The notes: generated by a model not told the origin, from the letters alone. Counted from the first letter of the stretch, positions 25,574 to 34,580 are shown. The stretch is 64,000 nt of DNA from JBHGYD01 sp041920415 (GCA_041920415.1 JBHGYD010000054.1:105538-169537); one strand, 5' to 3'. Program-made: numbers and translations.

Positions 25574-26670
25574 GATTGTTGTTCTTGTTGTTTGGCAAAA
25601 TATTCTTCGGCGAGTTTATCGATTTCTTTTTTCAATTCCTCGACCATCGTTTCTTCTGGAACTTTGCGGACGATTTTACCGTGGCGGAACAATAATCCTT
25701 CTCCGCGCGCTCCGGCGATGCCGATATCCGCTTCCCGAGCTTCCCCCGGACCGTTTACGGCACAACCGAGCACCGCCACTTTAATCGGTGCTTTAATTTT
25801 CGCGATATATTCTTCGATTTCATTAGCGATGCTGATTAAGTCAATTTCGATGCGTCCGCATGTTGGACAAGAGATAAGTGTCGCTGCATTCGAAGCAAGT
25901 CCAAATGTTTTTAATAGCTCTCTTGCTACTTTTACTTCTTCGACAGGATCGGCACTTAAAGAAACACGAATCGTATTTCCGATCCCTTTACTTAAAATCG
26001 CACCAAGCCCAGCGGCGCTTTTCACCGTTCCGGCAAATAATGTTCCGGATTCAGTAATGCCGAGGTGAAGCGGGTAGTCAAACGTTCGTGCCGCTTTTTC
26101 ATACGCTTCAATCGCCAAACGAACATCGGATGCTTTTAGTGAAACGATAATGTCATGAAAATCGAGGTCTTCTAAAATTTTGATATGGTATAAGGCGCTT
26201 TCGACCATACCATCCGCAGTTGGATAGCCGTATTTTTCTAAAATCCGTTTTTCTAATGAACCGGCATTGACGCCGATGCGAATCGGAATTCCACGTTCTT
26301 TTGCCGCTTTGACCACCGCTTCGACTTTTTCGCGACGACCGATGTTTCCAGGGTTAATGCGAATTTTGTCCGCTCCACCCTCAATTGCTTTTAGCGCTAA
26401 TTTGTAATCAAAATGAATATCGACAACAAGCGGAATGTTAATCCGTTTTTTAATTTCCGGAATGGCATTGGCTGCCCGCTCATCTGGGCACGCGACGCGG
26501 ACGATTTGGCAGCCTGCTTCTTCTAACCGTTTTATCTCAGCAACCGTTGCATCTACATCGTGTGTTTTGGTTGTCGTCATGCTTTGAATAATCACTTCGT
26601 TGCTCCCGCCGATCGTCAAATTTCCGACGCGGACGGGACGAGTTTTCGAACGATGGATGATTTCATTCAC
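25561..26670 (-). CDS. ispG: (E)-4-hydroxy-3-methylbut-2-enyl-diphosphate synthase
   Basis: 369-residue [4Fe-4S] enzyme for the penultimate step of the MEP isoprenoid pathway, converting MEcPP to HMBPP, the substrate of IspH encoded at 17-18 kb. Cluster ligands lie in SCPTCGR and GCAVNGPGE; the TIM-barrel part has IQSMTTT, VDIHFDYKLAL and IRINPGNIG. Start is GTG at 26670 with AAAGGAGCG upstream. Confidence 0.97.
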   Translation of the reverse strand: MNEIIHRSKTRPVRVGNLTIGGSNEVIIQSMTTTKTHDVDATVAEIKRLEEAGCQIVRVACPDERAANAIPEIKKRINIPLVVDIHFDYKLALKAIEGGADKIRINPGNIGRREKVEAVVKAAKERGIPIRIGVNAGSLEKRILEKYGYPTADGMVESALYHIKILEDLDFHDIIVSLKASDVRLAIEAYEKAARTFDYPLHLGITESGTLFAGTVKSAAGLGAILSKGIGNTIRVSLSADPVEEVKVARELLKTFGLASNAATLISCPTCGRIEIDLISIANEIEEYIAKIKAPIKVAVLGCAVNGPGEAREADIGIAGARGEGLLFRHGKIVRKVPEETMVEELKKEIDKLAEEYFAKQQEQQSQKA

Positions 26671-26761
26671 AAAACATTCGCTCCTTTAGAAACAAGTTCA
26701 TGTCACCTTCTGAACTATTTTAACAATGTTCATGGACCATTGACAAGAAATTCGTAACTCT

Positions 26762-27091
26762 TTACCGTTTGTAAACAGGGAATTTATATGCTTTTCCGAT
26801 TTGCAGGGAGTCTGCTTGAGTACCGGGGTTAAGTGCTTCGAAATCTTTAATTAATTGTTCAATGGAAACAGGAAGAGCGGCATGTTGTTGTTTTTCTACG
26901 ATCGATAAAAGAGTGTCCCCTGCTTTTACTTTGATGATTTGATAGCTTATGTTGATTTTTGCTTTTGTTTTCGTCGAATGAACATGAACGGTTTTTATTT
27001 CTGCGGCTGTCGGCAATGTTCCTTTCGTTATGTCATGATAGATCATGTATATCACCAAGCATAAGACGAGCATACTCGCCAATTTTTTCAT
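26762..27091 (-). CDS. yqfZ: LysM-domain protein YqfZ
   Basis: 109-residue protein with an N-terminal membrane anchor (LASMLVLCLVIYMIY) and a C-terminal LysM module (IKVKAGDTLLSIVEKQQ through LQIGKAYKFPV), so it probably binds peptidoglycan outside the membrane. GGAGGAAAAAAGA precedes the ATG at 27091; the frame to 27181 is not supported. B. subtilis YqfZ is in the same place. Confidence 0.85.
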   Translation of the reverse strand: MKKLASMLVLCLVIYMIYHDITKGTLPTAAEIKTVHVHSTKTKAKINISYQIIKVKAGDTLLSIVEKQQHAALPVSIEQLIKDFEALNPGTQADSLQIGKAYKFPVYKR

Positions 27092-27188
27092 TCTTTTTTC
27101 CTCCAAAACGTTCTTATACTTAAGTATGTATGCTTGTCCAAGTAAAATATGTCTTCGTTTTGTAAGAATCAATTTTATCATGCAATAG

Positions 27189-27238
27189 TTAACATAAAAT
27201 GGTTAATGACTTTACTTAAAATTAACATTGTCTTAATA
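27189..27238 (+). promoter_or_regulatory. PhoP-box-like repeats upstream of pstS
   Basis: TTTACT (27211), TTAACA (27222) and TTAATA (27233) start exactly 11 bases apart, the spacing of PhoP-binding TT(A/T)ACA repeats; an additional TTAACA starts at 27189. A TACAAT -10 follows at 27259-27264. This fits phosphate-starvation control of pstS. Confidence 0.75.
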
Positions 27239-27258
27239 AAGACATAAAAATTATTCGC

Positions 27259-27264
27259 TACAAT
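27259..27264 (+). promoter_or_regulatory. Probable -10 element of pstS
   Basis: TACAAT lies 21 bases after the last PhoP-type repeat, with no good -35, as expected for a PhoP-activated promoter. Confidence 0.55.
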
Positions 27265-27307
27265 GACCTTGTACGTGGGACATAGAAAAAAGATGGAGGG
27301 TAAAATG

Positions 27308-28204
27308 ATGCTAAAAAGAAATCTAAAACTAGCAATTGCTGCATTATTCATTACGGGGTCACTTGCTGGATGTGGAACTGCTAACAAGTCCAACGAGGAA
27401 AATGCAGGTAAGAAAGAAGAAGCGAAACAAGAAGCATATTCTGGAACAATTACTGCGGCAGGTTCTACAGCACTTCAACCGCTTGCTGAAGAAGCAGCGA
27501 ATGAGTTCATGGGAACATATCCAGACGTATCTATTACAGTACAAGGTGGCGGAAGCGGCACAGGTGTTAACCAAGTAGCAGCTGGTGCAGTTCAAATTGG
27601 TAACTCCGATGTTCCATCAGCAGAAAAAATCGAAGATAAAGCGAAAGCAGGAGAATTAGTTGACAATAAAGTAGCAGGTATCGCGTTCGCGTTAGTTGTA
27701 AATAAAGATGTAAAAGTAGATTCTTTAACAGTTCAACAAATCCAAGACATCTTTTCAGGAAAAATTACAAACTGGAAAGAAGTTGGCGGAAATGATGAGA
27801 AAATTAACGTAATCAACAGACCAGCCTCTTCTGGAACGCGTGCAACATTTGAAAAAACATTGATGAAAGATGTAAAAGTGAATGACAGCATCGGTACAGT
27901 TCAAGATTCTTCAGGTGCGCTAGAACAAGCCATTAACTCTACGCCAGGCTCTATCAGCTACATTGCGATGTCTTATTTAGTTGGAGACAAGGCCAATGCT
28001 TTAAAAACATTAAAAATTGACGGTGCAGAACCAACGATCGAAAATATCAAAGCGCAAAAATATCCATTCTGGTCTTATGAATATATGGTTACAAAAGGTG
28101 AGCCAAAAGATGCTGTGAAAGGCTTCATCGATTTTGTAAAAAGCGATCAATTCGCTGCGAAAGTAAAAGAAATGGGTTATATTCCAATTTCTGAATTAGA
28201 GTAA
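27308..28204 (+). CDS. pstS: Phosphate-binding lipoprotein PstS
   Basis: 298-residue high-affinity phosphate receptor of the Pst ABC transporter. A lipoprotein signal peptide ends in SLAGC (modified Cys at 22), followed by a charged linker. Phosphate-contact motifs are AAGSTALQPLAE, GSGTGVNQVAAG, GNSDVPS and RPASSGTRATF. Start at 27308 is seven bases after GGAGGG; 27305 and the frame to 27263 are alternatives. A stem-loop without T run follows before pstC. Confidence 0.96.
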   Translation: MLKRNLKLAIAALFITGSLAGCGTANKSNEENAGKKEEAKQEAYSGTITAAGSTALQPLAEEAANEFMGTYPDVSITVQGGGSGTGVNQVAAGAVQIGNSDVPSAEKIEDKAKAGELVDNKVAGIAFALVVNKDVKVDSLTVQQIQDIFSGKITNWKEVGGNDEKINVINRPASSGTRATFEKTLMKDVKVNDSIGTVQDSSGALEQAINSTPGSISYIAMSYLVGDKANALKTLKIDGAEPTIENIKAQKYPFWSYEYMVTKGEPKDAVKGFIDFVKSDQFAAKVKEMGYIPISELE

Positions 28205-28215
28205 TCTTAAATATT

Positions 28216-28240
28216 GGGCTGGCTATGATGTAGCCAGTCC
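28216..28240 (+). promoter_or_regulatory. Intercistronic stem-loop between pstS and pstC
   Basis: GGGCTGGCTA (28216-28225) pairs with TAGCCAGTCC (28231-28240), with one G-U pair. There is no T run, so it may stabilise pstS mRNA or reduce read-through, giving more binding protein than permease. Confidence 0.6.
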
Positions 28241-28273
28241 TATTCGTTTGAATTATTCAGGCAGGTGAATGTG

Positions 28274-29164
28274 ATGAAGGGGAAAAAACCGATTAATTAT
28301 TGGAAAAGTGAATATATAGGAAGAACGCTTGTTACATGTTGTGGTTTGTTAATTGTATTCATTACTCTTTCTATTATCGCGTTTATTTGCAGTAAAGGAA
28401 TTCAATCATTTACTCAAAACCATATTTCTCTAGGAGAAATGTTGTTTTCAACGGAATGGGCACCGAATGATTCCCATCCTAAATATGGGGCCGTCATTTT
28501 TATTGTCGGTTCAACGTTAGTGTCGCTTGGGGCTGTCATTCTCAGCGCGCCAGTTGCGATTGCCTTAGCGATTTTTGTGAATTATATTTCACCTAAATTC
28601 GGCTCGAAGGTATTGAAACCGGTATTAGAATTGCTCGTAGGTATTCCGTCTGTCGTATACGGATTGTTAGGCGTAACCATTCTTGTTCCTCTATTGCGCG
28701 GATGGTTTGGAGGAGTAGGGTTTAGCTTAATTGCCGGCATTATCGTCTTAAGTGTCATGATTTTGCCAACGATTGCAAGTATTGCATCAGACGCTATTAA
28801 TGGAGTTCCGTTTGCGTATTTGGAAGCGTCTTATGGATTAGGTTCAACAAGATGGCAAGCGATTAGCCGAGCCATCGTTCCGGCCGCTCGAAAAGGAATT
28901 TTAACAGGGATTGTATTAGGGTTGGCTCGGGCGTTTGGTGAAGCTTTAGCGGTTCAAATGGTGATAGGAAACACCGTAAAATTGCCTTCTGGATTATATA
29001 GCCCAACGGCAACATTAACAGGAATTTTAACGATGGACATGTCCAACACATTAAACGGAACAGCTTGGAATAATGCATTATGGACATTGGCGATGATTTT
29101 GCTTCTTATTTCTTTCTTGTTTATTTTAATCATTCGAGCAATTGCGCAAAGAGGTGAACACTAA
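28274..29164 (+). CDS. pstC: Phosphate ABC transporter permease PstC
   Basis: 296-residue inner-membrane permease with six membrane segments. GIPSVVYGLLG, AIVPAARKGILTGIVLGLARAFGE (coupling-helix region, read as GLARAFGEALAV) and ALNGTAWNNALW-type ends mark PstC. ATG at 28274 follows AGGTGA. pstA starts two bases after the stop, so they are translationally close. Confidence 0.95.
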   Translation: MKGKKPINYWKSEYIGRTLVTCCGLLIVFITLSIIAFICSKGIQSFTQNHISLGEMLFSTEWAPNDSHPKYGAVIFIVGSTLVSLGAVILSAPVAIALAIFVNYISPKFGSKVLKPVLELLVGIPSVVYGLLGVTILVPLLRGWFGGVGFSLIAGIIVLSVMILPTIASIASDAINGVPFAYLEASYGLGSTRWQAISRAIVPAARKGILTGIVLGLARAFGEALAVQMVIGNTVKLPSGLYSPTATLTGILTMDMSNTLNGTAWNNALWTLAMILLLISFLFILIIRAIAQRGEH

Positions 29165-29165
29165 G

Positions 29166-30083
29166 ATGAAGGCAAGAACGGTTGATGCCATTTGGACAGG
29201 GATTTTATATATCATTTCCGCTCTTGTTGTTGTTCTGTTAGGGTTTCTAATTGTAACGATTATTTCAAAAGGATGGGGATTTTGGGAGCCAAGTTTTCTT
29301 TTCGGAAATCCGAGCAATACGCAAGCAGGGGGAGGCATCGGTCCGCAGTTATTTAACTCTCTCTACATGTTAGTGATTACATTGCTGATTTCCGTTCCAT
29401 TAGGACTTGGAGCAGGTATTTATCTTGCGGAATATGCAAAACAAGGAAAACTTCTCAATTTTATAAGACTATGTATTGAAACGATGGCGTCTCTTCCTTC
29501 CATCGTAGTTGGATTATTTGGACTTTTAGTGTTTGTTACTTTGACTGGTTGGGGGTATACGTTGATTGGCGGTGCCTTAGCCATTACGATTTTAAACTTA
29601 CCAGGTTTGACAAGGGTTTGTGAAAATGCCATTTTGGAAGTTCCTCATAGTGTGAAAGAAGCGAGTCTCGGATTGGGAGCAACAAGATGGCAAACATTGG
29701 TGAAAGTAATCATTCCGGCAGCGTTACCGCAAATCATTACGGGTGTCATTTTAGCAGCAGGAAGAATTTTTGGAGAAGCGGCAGCGCTTATTTATACGTC
29801 TGGGTTGACAACACCGTTTTTAAATCCTTCTGCTGATATATCAAGCAAATTAAATCCATTTAATATTTTCCGACCAGCGGAAACGCTGACAGTACACATT
29901 TGGAAATTAAATTCCGAGGCGATTGTGCCGGATGCAAAATTAATCGCGACAAAATCAGCAGCTGTTTTAATTATTATGGTTCTTTTATTTAATATCATGG
30001 CTCGTTTTATTTCGATGTTATTGCATAATTACTTTACTGGAAATAAACGGAGAACGAAGAAAAGAATAAAGACTGCTGCATAA
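29166..30083 (+). CDS. pstA: Phosphate ABC transporter permease PstA
   Basis: 305-residue partner permease. Six membrane segments; MASLPSIVVGLFG, VPHSVKEASLGLGATRWQT and AAGRIFGEAAALIYTSG are characteristic. ATG at 29166 follows GAGGTGAAC. Unlike in B. subtilis the ATPase genes do not follow; a terminator and the convergent gene yqgB come next, and pstB-phoU are found 8.6 kb further on. Confidence 0.95.
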   Translation: MKARTVDAIWTGILYIISALVVVLLGFLIVTIISKGWGFWEPSFLFGNPSNTQAGGGIGPQLFNSLYMLVITLLISVPLGLGAGIYLAEYAKQGKLLNFIRLCIETMASLPSIVVGLFGLLVFVTLTGWGYTLIGGALAITILNLPGLTRVCENAILEVPHSVKEASLGLGATRWQTLVKVIIPAALPQIITGVILAAGRIFGEAAALIYTSGLTTPFLNPSADISSKLNPFNIFRPAETLTVHIWKLNSEAIVPDAKLIATKSAAVLIIMVLLFNIMARFISMLLHNYFTGNKRRTKKRIKTAA

Positions 30084-30163
30084 ACGCGGTTATAGAATGA
30101 TGACTCGCGTTTTGTTCATCATCATTATAATAATTATGGATGTGAAATTTGATCCAAGAACGT

Positions 30164-30195
30164 ATAAGCCACTATCGTTAACGATAGTGGCTTAT
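30164..30195. terminator. 32-bp perfect palindrome, terminator pstSCA/yqgB
   Basis: Sixteen bases (30164-30179) are followed without a gap by their exact reverse complement (30180-30195). It lies between convergent genes and ends in a TA-rich tract, so a shared terminator is the simplest reading. Confidence 0.7.
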
Positions 30196-30226
30196 CTACT
30201 TTAAATGTAGGAACACTTAGAGATGT

Positions 30227-31000
30227 TTACTGATTATGAACGGTAGATGAAGGAATTTCTTTAATGGCTAAAAATAGCACTGTAATGGAAACGAACCAAT
30301 GCAAAAATGGGGCGTATGGAACAACGGCTTGTAACGCTTCCATAATCGCAAAAAAGACGGTTGACAGCGTCACCGCATAGGCGGACATTACCCATGTATG
30401 GCGATAGTTGATTTTTTTATCAAGCGTGCTTCGCAAAATGAGCCCGATGAAAGCGAGAATGGAAACACCGATAAATTTGCTTGCACTTGCAAAGAGATAC
30501 AAAAAGAGAAACGTTAAAGGAACAAGAACCGGTAATAAAGATTGCAACGTTTCAATAAACGTATGAACGTCTTGATCGGTTAATTTTATTTCTGCAGGAA
30601 ACATTGTATAATTGTAATATTGTGTTTCATTATTGGCGATGAGTACAGCTTCGTGTTTCAGCAATCCAATTGCGTTTCCATACCGTTCTACTTCTTCTTT
30701 TGTCATTTGCCCAGTGCTGTCAAAAACGATCGTTAATCCGTGCTCATTTATGATAATGGGCTGAGTCGCTGAAGAATGAAGTTCACCGTTTTCAATCGTA
30801 AAAGCTGGAATTTCGTTTTTAAGTAACGCACTTGTATAGCGTATTCCTTCCATAAAACTGGTTGTAAAATAATAGGCAAGCGGCAACGTGGAAATGAGTG
30901 CCAATAGGAATACATACAAAATTGATTTTCCGATTTTTTGAAAACGAAATCGTGCAATGTCTTTTGGGGAATATAAACTTTTCCACAATTGTATAAACAT
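30227..31000 (-). CDS. yqgB: DUF1189 membrane protein YqgB
   Basis: 257-residue protein with one N-terminal and four C-terminal membrane segments around an extracytoplasmic domain (residues about 50-150). The start FIQLWKSLYSPKDIARFRFQKIGKS is the DUF1189 signature. AAGGA lies six bases before the ATG at 31000; the ATG at 31006 is too close to it. B. subtilis YqgB lies in the same region before sodA. Function unknown. Confidence 0.85.
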   Translation of the reverse strand: MFIQLWKSLYSPKDIARFRFQKIGKSILYVFLLALISTLPLAYYFTTSFMEGIRYTSALLKNEIPAFTIENGELHSSATQPIIINEHGLTIVFDSTGQMTKEEVERYGNAIGLLKHEAVLIANNETQYYNYTMFPAEIKLTDQDVHTFIETLQSLLPVLVPLTFLFLYLFASASKFIGVSILAFIGLILRSTLDKKINYRHTWVMSAYAVTLSTVFFAIMEALQAVVPYAPFLHWFVSITVLFLAIKEIPSSTVHNQ

Positions 31001-31124
31001 ATTCATTCCTTACACATCCTTCCCTTTTCTCCATGCTCATTGTATATTGTCTCATTCAATAATTCAACTTCAAGAATGAAGACCAGACTCTATATATCGC
31101 TAGTAAATATGGTCGGGCAATTCA

Positions 31125-31170
31125 TAAAGAAAAAGAAGCCTCCTGAGATAAGATTTCCTATCTCAGGAGG
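31125..31170 (-). terminator. Terminator of the chemoreceptor gene
   Basis: A perfect 12-bp stem (31139-31150 with 31159-31170); read on the minus strand it is followed by CTTCTTTTTCTTT. Confidence 0.85.
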
Positions 31171-31225
31171 GAAATGACGATGTCGTGATGGTGAGAGTTA
31201 GATAAGTTATTGATTTTTTCCATTT

Positions 31226-33031
31226 TTATACTTTAAACGTTTGGAGAACATCATTTAATTGTTTGACTAATTCGTTTAAGGATTGGGCTGCATGTGAAAC
31301 CTCATCCATATAGGCATTTTGCTGTTGTGCTATTGCGGCTACATGTTCCATGTTTCCAGCAATTTGTTGGGAAATGGAAGCTACCTCTTCCATATTCGTA
31401 GACATTTGCTGGGTTTGTGCACTTACGTGATGTACAATTGCTGCAACTTCCTTTGATTCTTTAGAGACGTTTTTCACAGCCTGTACAATATCTTTAAACG
31501 CTGTATCTGTTTGATGAACCATCTTGATTCCGTCTTGTAACACTTCTGCTCCACGAGCCATGGATTGAACAGCTTGTTCTACTTCTTGTTGAATTTCTTC
31601 AATAATTTCTTGAATTTGTTTGGCTGCTTGTTCACTTTGAGTGGCTAGTTTTCTTATTTCGTTGGCCACCACTGAAAATCCTTTTCCATGTTCTCCAGCT
31701 CGAGCTGCTTCAATAGCGGCATTTAAAGAAAGAAGATTCGTTTGACTAGCGATTTGGCTAATTAAGTTCACGATTTGATCAATTCGTTTTGATTTTTGAC
31801 CTAGTAAATATACCATTTCTGCCGTTTCACCTACGGTTTTTTGTACTAAACTCATCTGTTTAACGGTTTTATCTACTAACTCATTCCCCATATGTGCTTT
31901 ATGATTTGCTTGATTTGTGGATACTTCCACGTCTGCCATTGAAACGGCGGCTTGCCCCATTTCTCTAGCGATTTCATGGAAAAATTGCGAAATTTGTACA
32001 GCAGAATTTGCTTGCTTTTCTGTTCCTTCAGCTACTTCACTCATTGCCATCGCAATTTGTTCGGAAGCTTGTTTCGACTCGTGCGACGTGCGACGCAATG
32101 TTTCGGAGGAGGTCGTTACATGTTTAGAGCTAGCATCCAAATGTCCAATTAAAGTAGTAAGGCTATCAACCATTTGATTAAAGCCATAAGCTAATGCTTG
32201 AATATCTTTACTTGAACGAGTTAATTGTATCCTCGTTTGTAAATTTCCTTTTCCTATTTGTTGCATAGATTGTTTTAAAAAAGTAATCGGTTTTATAACT
32301 TCATGGATGATGACAAAGCAAATGATACTTGCAAAGAATGCCATAATAAGCGAGATTTGGACACTAATACGCCTATAGTCAAAAACTGGTTGCAAATACT
32401 CTTGATCTTTAAGAGCTAAAACGTATAATTCTCCGTCTAAATCAATCGAGTAGGCGTAAGATAACGTAAGTCCTTGAAAGTGAAAAATCCCTTGTTTTTG
32501 TTCATACATTTTGTTGATCACTGAATGAGGCAAATGCGGTAAAGCACTATCAAATCCAGCCAACTTCTTCACTTTCTTTTCTTTTGTAATTGTAAACTGC
32601 ATTGGTTGTAATTGAAGTGTTTTGAATTTATTTTTATTTAATGTTAAAACATAGGATAACTTTTTGTTAAATTCTTCATTCGTAGTTGTTGCTTTTAACA
32701 TGGAGATTTTTTCTATCATCACTTCCGTTGATAACTGCATTTGTTGCTCTATCGCTTGAACCGTGATCTGTTTGTTTTTTTCGTAACCAATATAAGCAAT
32801 CGTTGTAGAGGATATACCTGTAATGAAAATAATGACCAAAACTAATATGGTTTGTAGATTGAGTTTGGTCATAAAAGGAATATGAAAAGAGATGTTGGAC
32901 TGCCTTTTTAAACCAATTGAGTTATATTTTTTCTTTAGCTGTTTTGCTTTTCTTTCCATTGAAGGCCTAAGAAAATGGAATATTTTCCGTAAGTTTAATG
33001 AAAATGAATACGCTAGTTTTCGTTTCTTCAT
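31226..33031 (-). CDS. Methyl-accepting chemotaxis protein
   Basis: 601-residue chemoreceptor. A basic N-terminal tail of about 55 residues precedes membrane segment 1 (59-80); an extracytoplasmic sensor of about 140 residues follows, then segment 2 (222-244), a HAMP domain (about 244-297) and a long coiled-coil signalling domain. The CheA/CheW contact hairpin reads SLNAAIEAARAGEHGKGFSVV. GGGAGAG precedes the ATG at 33031. Ligand unknown. It has no counterpart at this place in B. subtilis and stands alone, ended by its own terminator. Confidence 0.93.
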   Translation of the reverse strand: MKKRKLAYSFSLNLRKIFHFLRPSMERKAKQLKKKYNSIGLKRQSNISFHIPFMTKLNLQTILVLVIIFITGISSTTIAYIGYEKNKQITVQAIEQQMQLSTEVMIEKISMLKATTTNEEFNKKLSYVLTLNKNKFKTLQLQPMQFTITKEKKVKKLAGFDSALPHLPHSVINKMYEQKQGIFHFQGLTLSYAYSIDLDGELYVLALKDQEYLQPVFDYRRISVQISLIMAFFASIICFVIIHEVIKPITFLKQSMQQIGKGNLQTRIQLTRSSKDIQALAYGFNQMVDSLTTLIGHLDASSKHVTTSSETLRRTSHESKQASEQIAMAMSEVAEGTEKQANSAVQISQFFHEIAREMGQAAVSMADVEVSTNQANHKAHMGNELVDKTVKQMSLVQKTVGETAEMVYLLGQKSKRIDQIVNLISQIASQTNLLSLNAAIEAARAGEHGKGFSVVANEIRKLATQSEQAAKQIQEIIEEIQQEVEQAVQSMARGAEVLQDGIKMVHQTDTAFKDIVQAVKNVSKESKEVAAIVHHVSAQTQQMSTNMEEVASISQQIAGNMEHVAAIAQQQNAYMDEVSHAAQSLNELVKQLNDVLQTFKV

Positions 33032-33254
33032 CCTATACTCTCCCTAAGCAATATATATATGAAATGGTACTATTTTCAATCTATTCGATGATTTTTAAGC
33101 TTTTGTTAAGTTAGTGTATGAAAATTGTTAAGCTTCTGAGTAAACGAAACAAATATTTATAAAATTAGTTAAAAATAGTAAAAACAAATTGTTTTTGTAG
33201 TAAGAATTATTCAAAAATTGGCATATATATATTGATTTCTATCGATAAGTTTCA

Positions 33255-33284
33255 TTGACCATCTTCAATCGTGTATGTTAAAAT
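33255..33284 (+). promoter_or_regulatory. Possible promoter upstream of the tRNA locus
   Basis: TTGACC (33255-33260) and TAAAAT (33279-33284) are 18 bases apart. No comparable promoter is visible between the tandem repeats and the tRNA, so this one may drive the tRNA through the repeats. The remaining 33032-33250 is AT-rich with no gene seen. Confidence 0.5.
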
Positions 33285-33362
33285 CAAAAATACCAAAAAG
33301 GATGCGGTTTTGACTCATCGAAATAAATGATGAATGTAGCTAGCAAGTATATCGAAAAATAT

Positions 33363-33388
33363 GGACTCTTAGCTCAGCTGGTTAGAGC
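33363..33388 (+). pseudogene. 5' fragment of a tRNA gene
   Basis: These 26 bases equal the first 26 of the tRNA at 33646 except for one C-to-T change in the acceptor stem (GGACT instead of GGACC). They cover the acceptor 5' strand and the D arm; the anticodon arm and the rest are absent. It opens directly into the 74-bp tandem repeats. Confidence 0.85.
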
Positions 33389-33606
33389 GCGATCGAATGT
33401 GCTTCATCGAAGTAGCTTCAGTGCACCGCTCGAGCCGCTTCTTGAGTAAGCATACTGAGAGCGCGTCCGAGAAAGCTTCCTTGAAACAACATCAGCGTAC
33501 CGCTCGAACTACTTCTTGAATAAGCGTACTGAGAGCGCGTCTGAGAGAGCTTCCTTGAAACAACATCAGCGTACCGCTCGAACTGCTTCTTGAATAAACA
33601 TGCTGA
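33385..33606 (+). repeat. Three tandem 74-bp repeats
   Basis: Units start at 33385, 33459 and 33533, each with GAGCGCG; a seven-base partial fourth unit (GAGCGGG) starts at 33607. Units 2 and 3 are nearly identical and unit 1 is more diverged. The period equals the length of the adjacent tRNA gene (74 nt), and GAGC coincides with the end of its D stem. Each unit ends with CCGCTC that can pair with the GAGCG opening the next. No open reading frame of note. Confidence 0.85.
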
Positions 33607-33645
33607 GAGCGGGACGGGGACGGACAGAATTCTTAATAATAACTT

Positions 33646-33719
33646 GGACCCTTAGCTCAGCTGGTTAGAGCAGACGGCTCATAACCGTCTGGTCGCAGGT
33701 TCGAATCCTGCAGGGTCCA
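33646..33719 (+). tRNA. tRNA with CAU anticodon, probably tRNA-Ile2
   Basis: 74-nt cloverleaf: acceptor GGACCCT pairs with AGGGTCC, D arm GCTCAGCTGGTTAGAGC, anticodon arm GACGG-CTCATAA-CCGTC, T arm GCAGG-TTCGAAT-CCTGC. The 3' CCA is not encoded. The anticodon CAU fits Met or lysidine-modified Ile2; the GGACC acceptor and CTTAGCTCAG start resemble known tRNA-Ile2(CAU) more than elongator tRNA-Met, but this is from memory. Confidence 0.92.
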
Positions 33720-33804
33720 TCTCAAAATAAGGGCAATCTCAAAGAAATAGTTTTCTCAATGAAACATAAATATGAGGACGTGTTCTATTCTCATACTACT
33801 ACGG

Positions 33805-33838
33805 CTGTCCGACCATTTTTAGGACAGTTTCGTTTTTT
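33805..33838 (+). terminator. Terminator after the tRNA
   Basis: CTGTCC (33805-33810) pairs with GGACAG (33822-33827), followed by TTTCGTTTTTT. Confidence 0.75.
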
Positions 33839-33897
33839 ATGAGTGAAAAAGCAAATAAATTGAAACATTGTGGCAATTTTGGTAAGCTAATTTTAAC

Positions 33898-33931
33898 CGA
33901 ACGTGAAGATGGTCACACTATCTTACGTTCG
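33898..33931 (+). promoter_or_regulatory. Inverted repeat in the sodA leader
   Basis: CGAACGTGAAGAT (33898-33910) pairs with ATCTTACGTTCG (33920-33931) with one bulged base. No T run follows. It lies 33 bases before the sodA start and could be an operator or an mRNA-stabilising stem; nothing identifies the binding partner. Confidence 0.45.
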
Positions 33932-33963
33932 AATACATAATGACAACAAAGGAGGAGTTTGTA

Positions 33964-34572
33964 ATGGCATTTGAATTACCTCAATTACCTTATGCGTATG
34001 ATGCTCTTGAGCCGCATATTGACAAAGAAACAATGAACATTCATCACACAAAACATCATAACACTTATGTCACAAATTTAAATGCAGCATTGGAAGGACA
34101 TGAAGATTTACAAAACAAAACGATTGAAGAGTTACTTGGCAATTTAGATGCACTTCCAGAAAGCATTCGCACAGCGGTTCGTAACAACGGCGGTGGACAT
34201 GCAAACCATTCTCTTTTCTGGACAATTCTTTCACCAAATGGCGGCGGTGAGCCAACAGGTGAATTAGCGGAAGCGATTAACAAAAAATTCGGCAGCTTCG
34301 AAGCTTTTAAAGAAGAATTTGCAAAAGCGGCGACTACTCGCTTCGGTTCCGGTTGGGCATGGCTTGTTGTAAACAACGGTGAACTTGAAATCACAAGCAC
34401 ACCGAACCAAGATACACCTCTTATGGAAGGAAAAACACCAATTCTTGGATTAGACGTTTGGGAGCATGCTTATTATTTAAAATATCAAAACCGTCGTCCA
34501 GAATACATTGCAGCGTTCTGGAATGTTGTGAACTGGGACGAAGTAGCAAAACGTTATAGCGCTGCGAAATAA
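33964..34572 (+). CDS. sodA: Manganese superoxide dismutase
   Basis: 202-residue Mn/Fe SOD that detoxifies superoxide in the cytoplasm. Metal ligands are His27, His82, Asp163 and His167 (signature DVWEHAYY). Gly-Gly-Gly-His region NNGGGHANHSLFW is typical of the Mn type. The ATG at 33964 follows GGAGGAG; the in-frame ATG at 33940 precedes the binding site and is not used. Single gene between terminators. Confidence 0.98.
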   Translation: MAFELPQLPYAYDALEPHIDKETMNIHHTKHHNTYVTNLNAALEGHEDLQNKTIEELLGNLDALPESIRTAVRNNGGGHANHSLFWTILSPNGGGEPTGELAEAINKKFGSFEAFKEEFAKAATTRFGSGWAWLVVNNGELEITSTPNQDTPLMEGKTPILGLDVWEHAYYLKYQNRRPEYIAAFWNVVNWDEVAKRYSAAK

Positions 34573-34580
34573 ATAGGAAA

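Noticed and set aside
33363..33388. Second functional tRNA
   Set aside because: Only acceptor 5' strand and D arm are present; no anticodon or T arm follows.
33385..33613. CRISPR array
   Set aside because: The units are 74 bp and contiguous with no unique spacers between them, and no cas gene is nearby.
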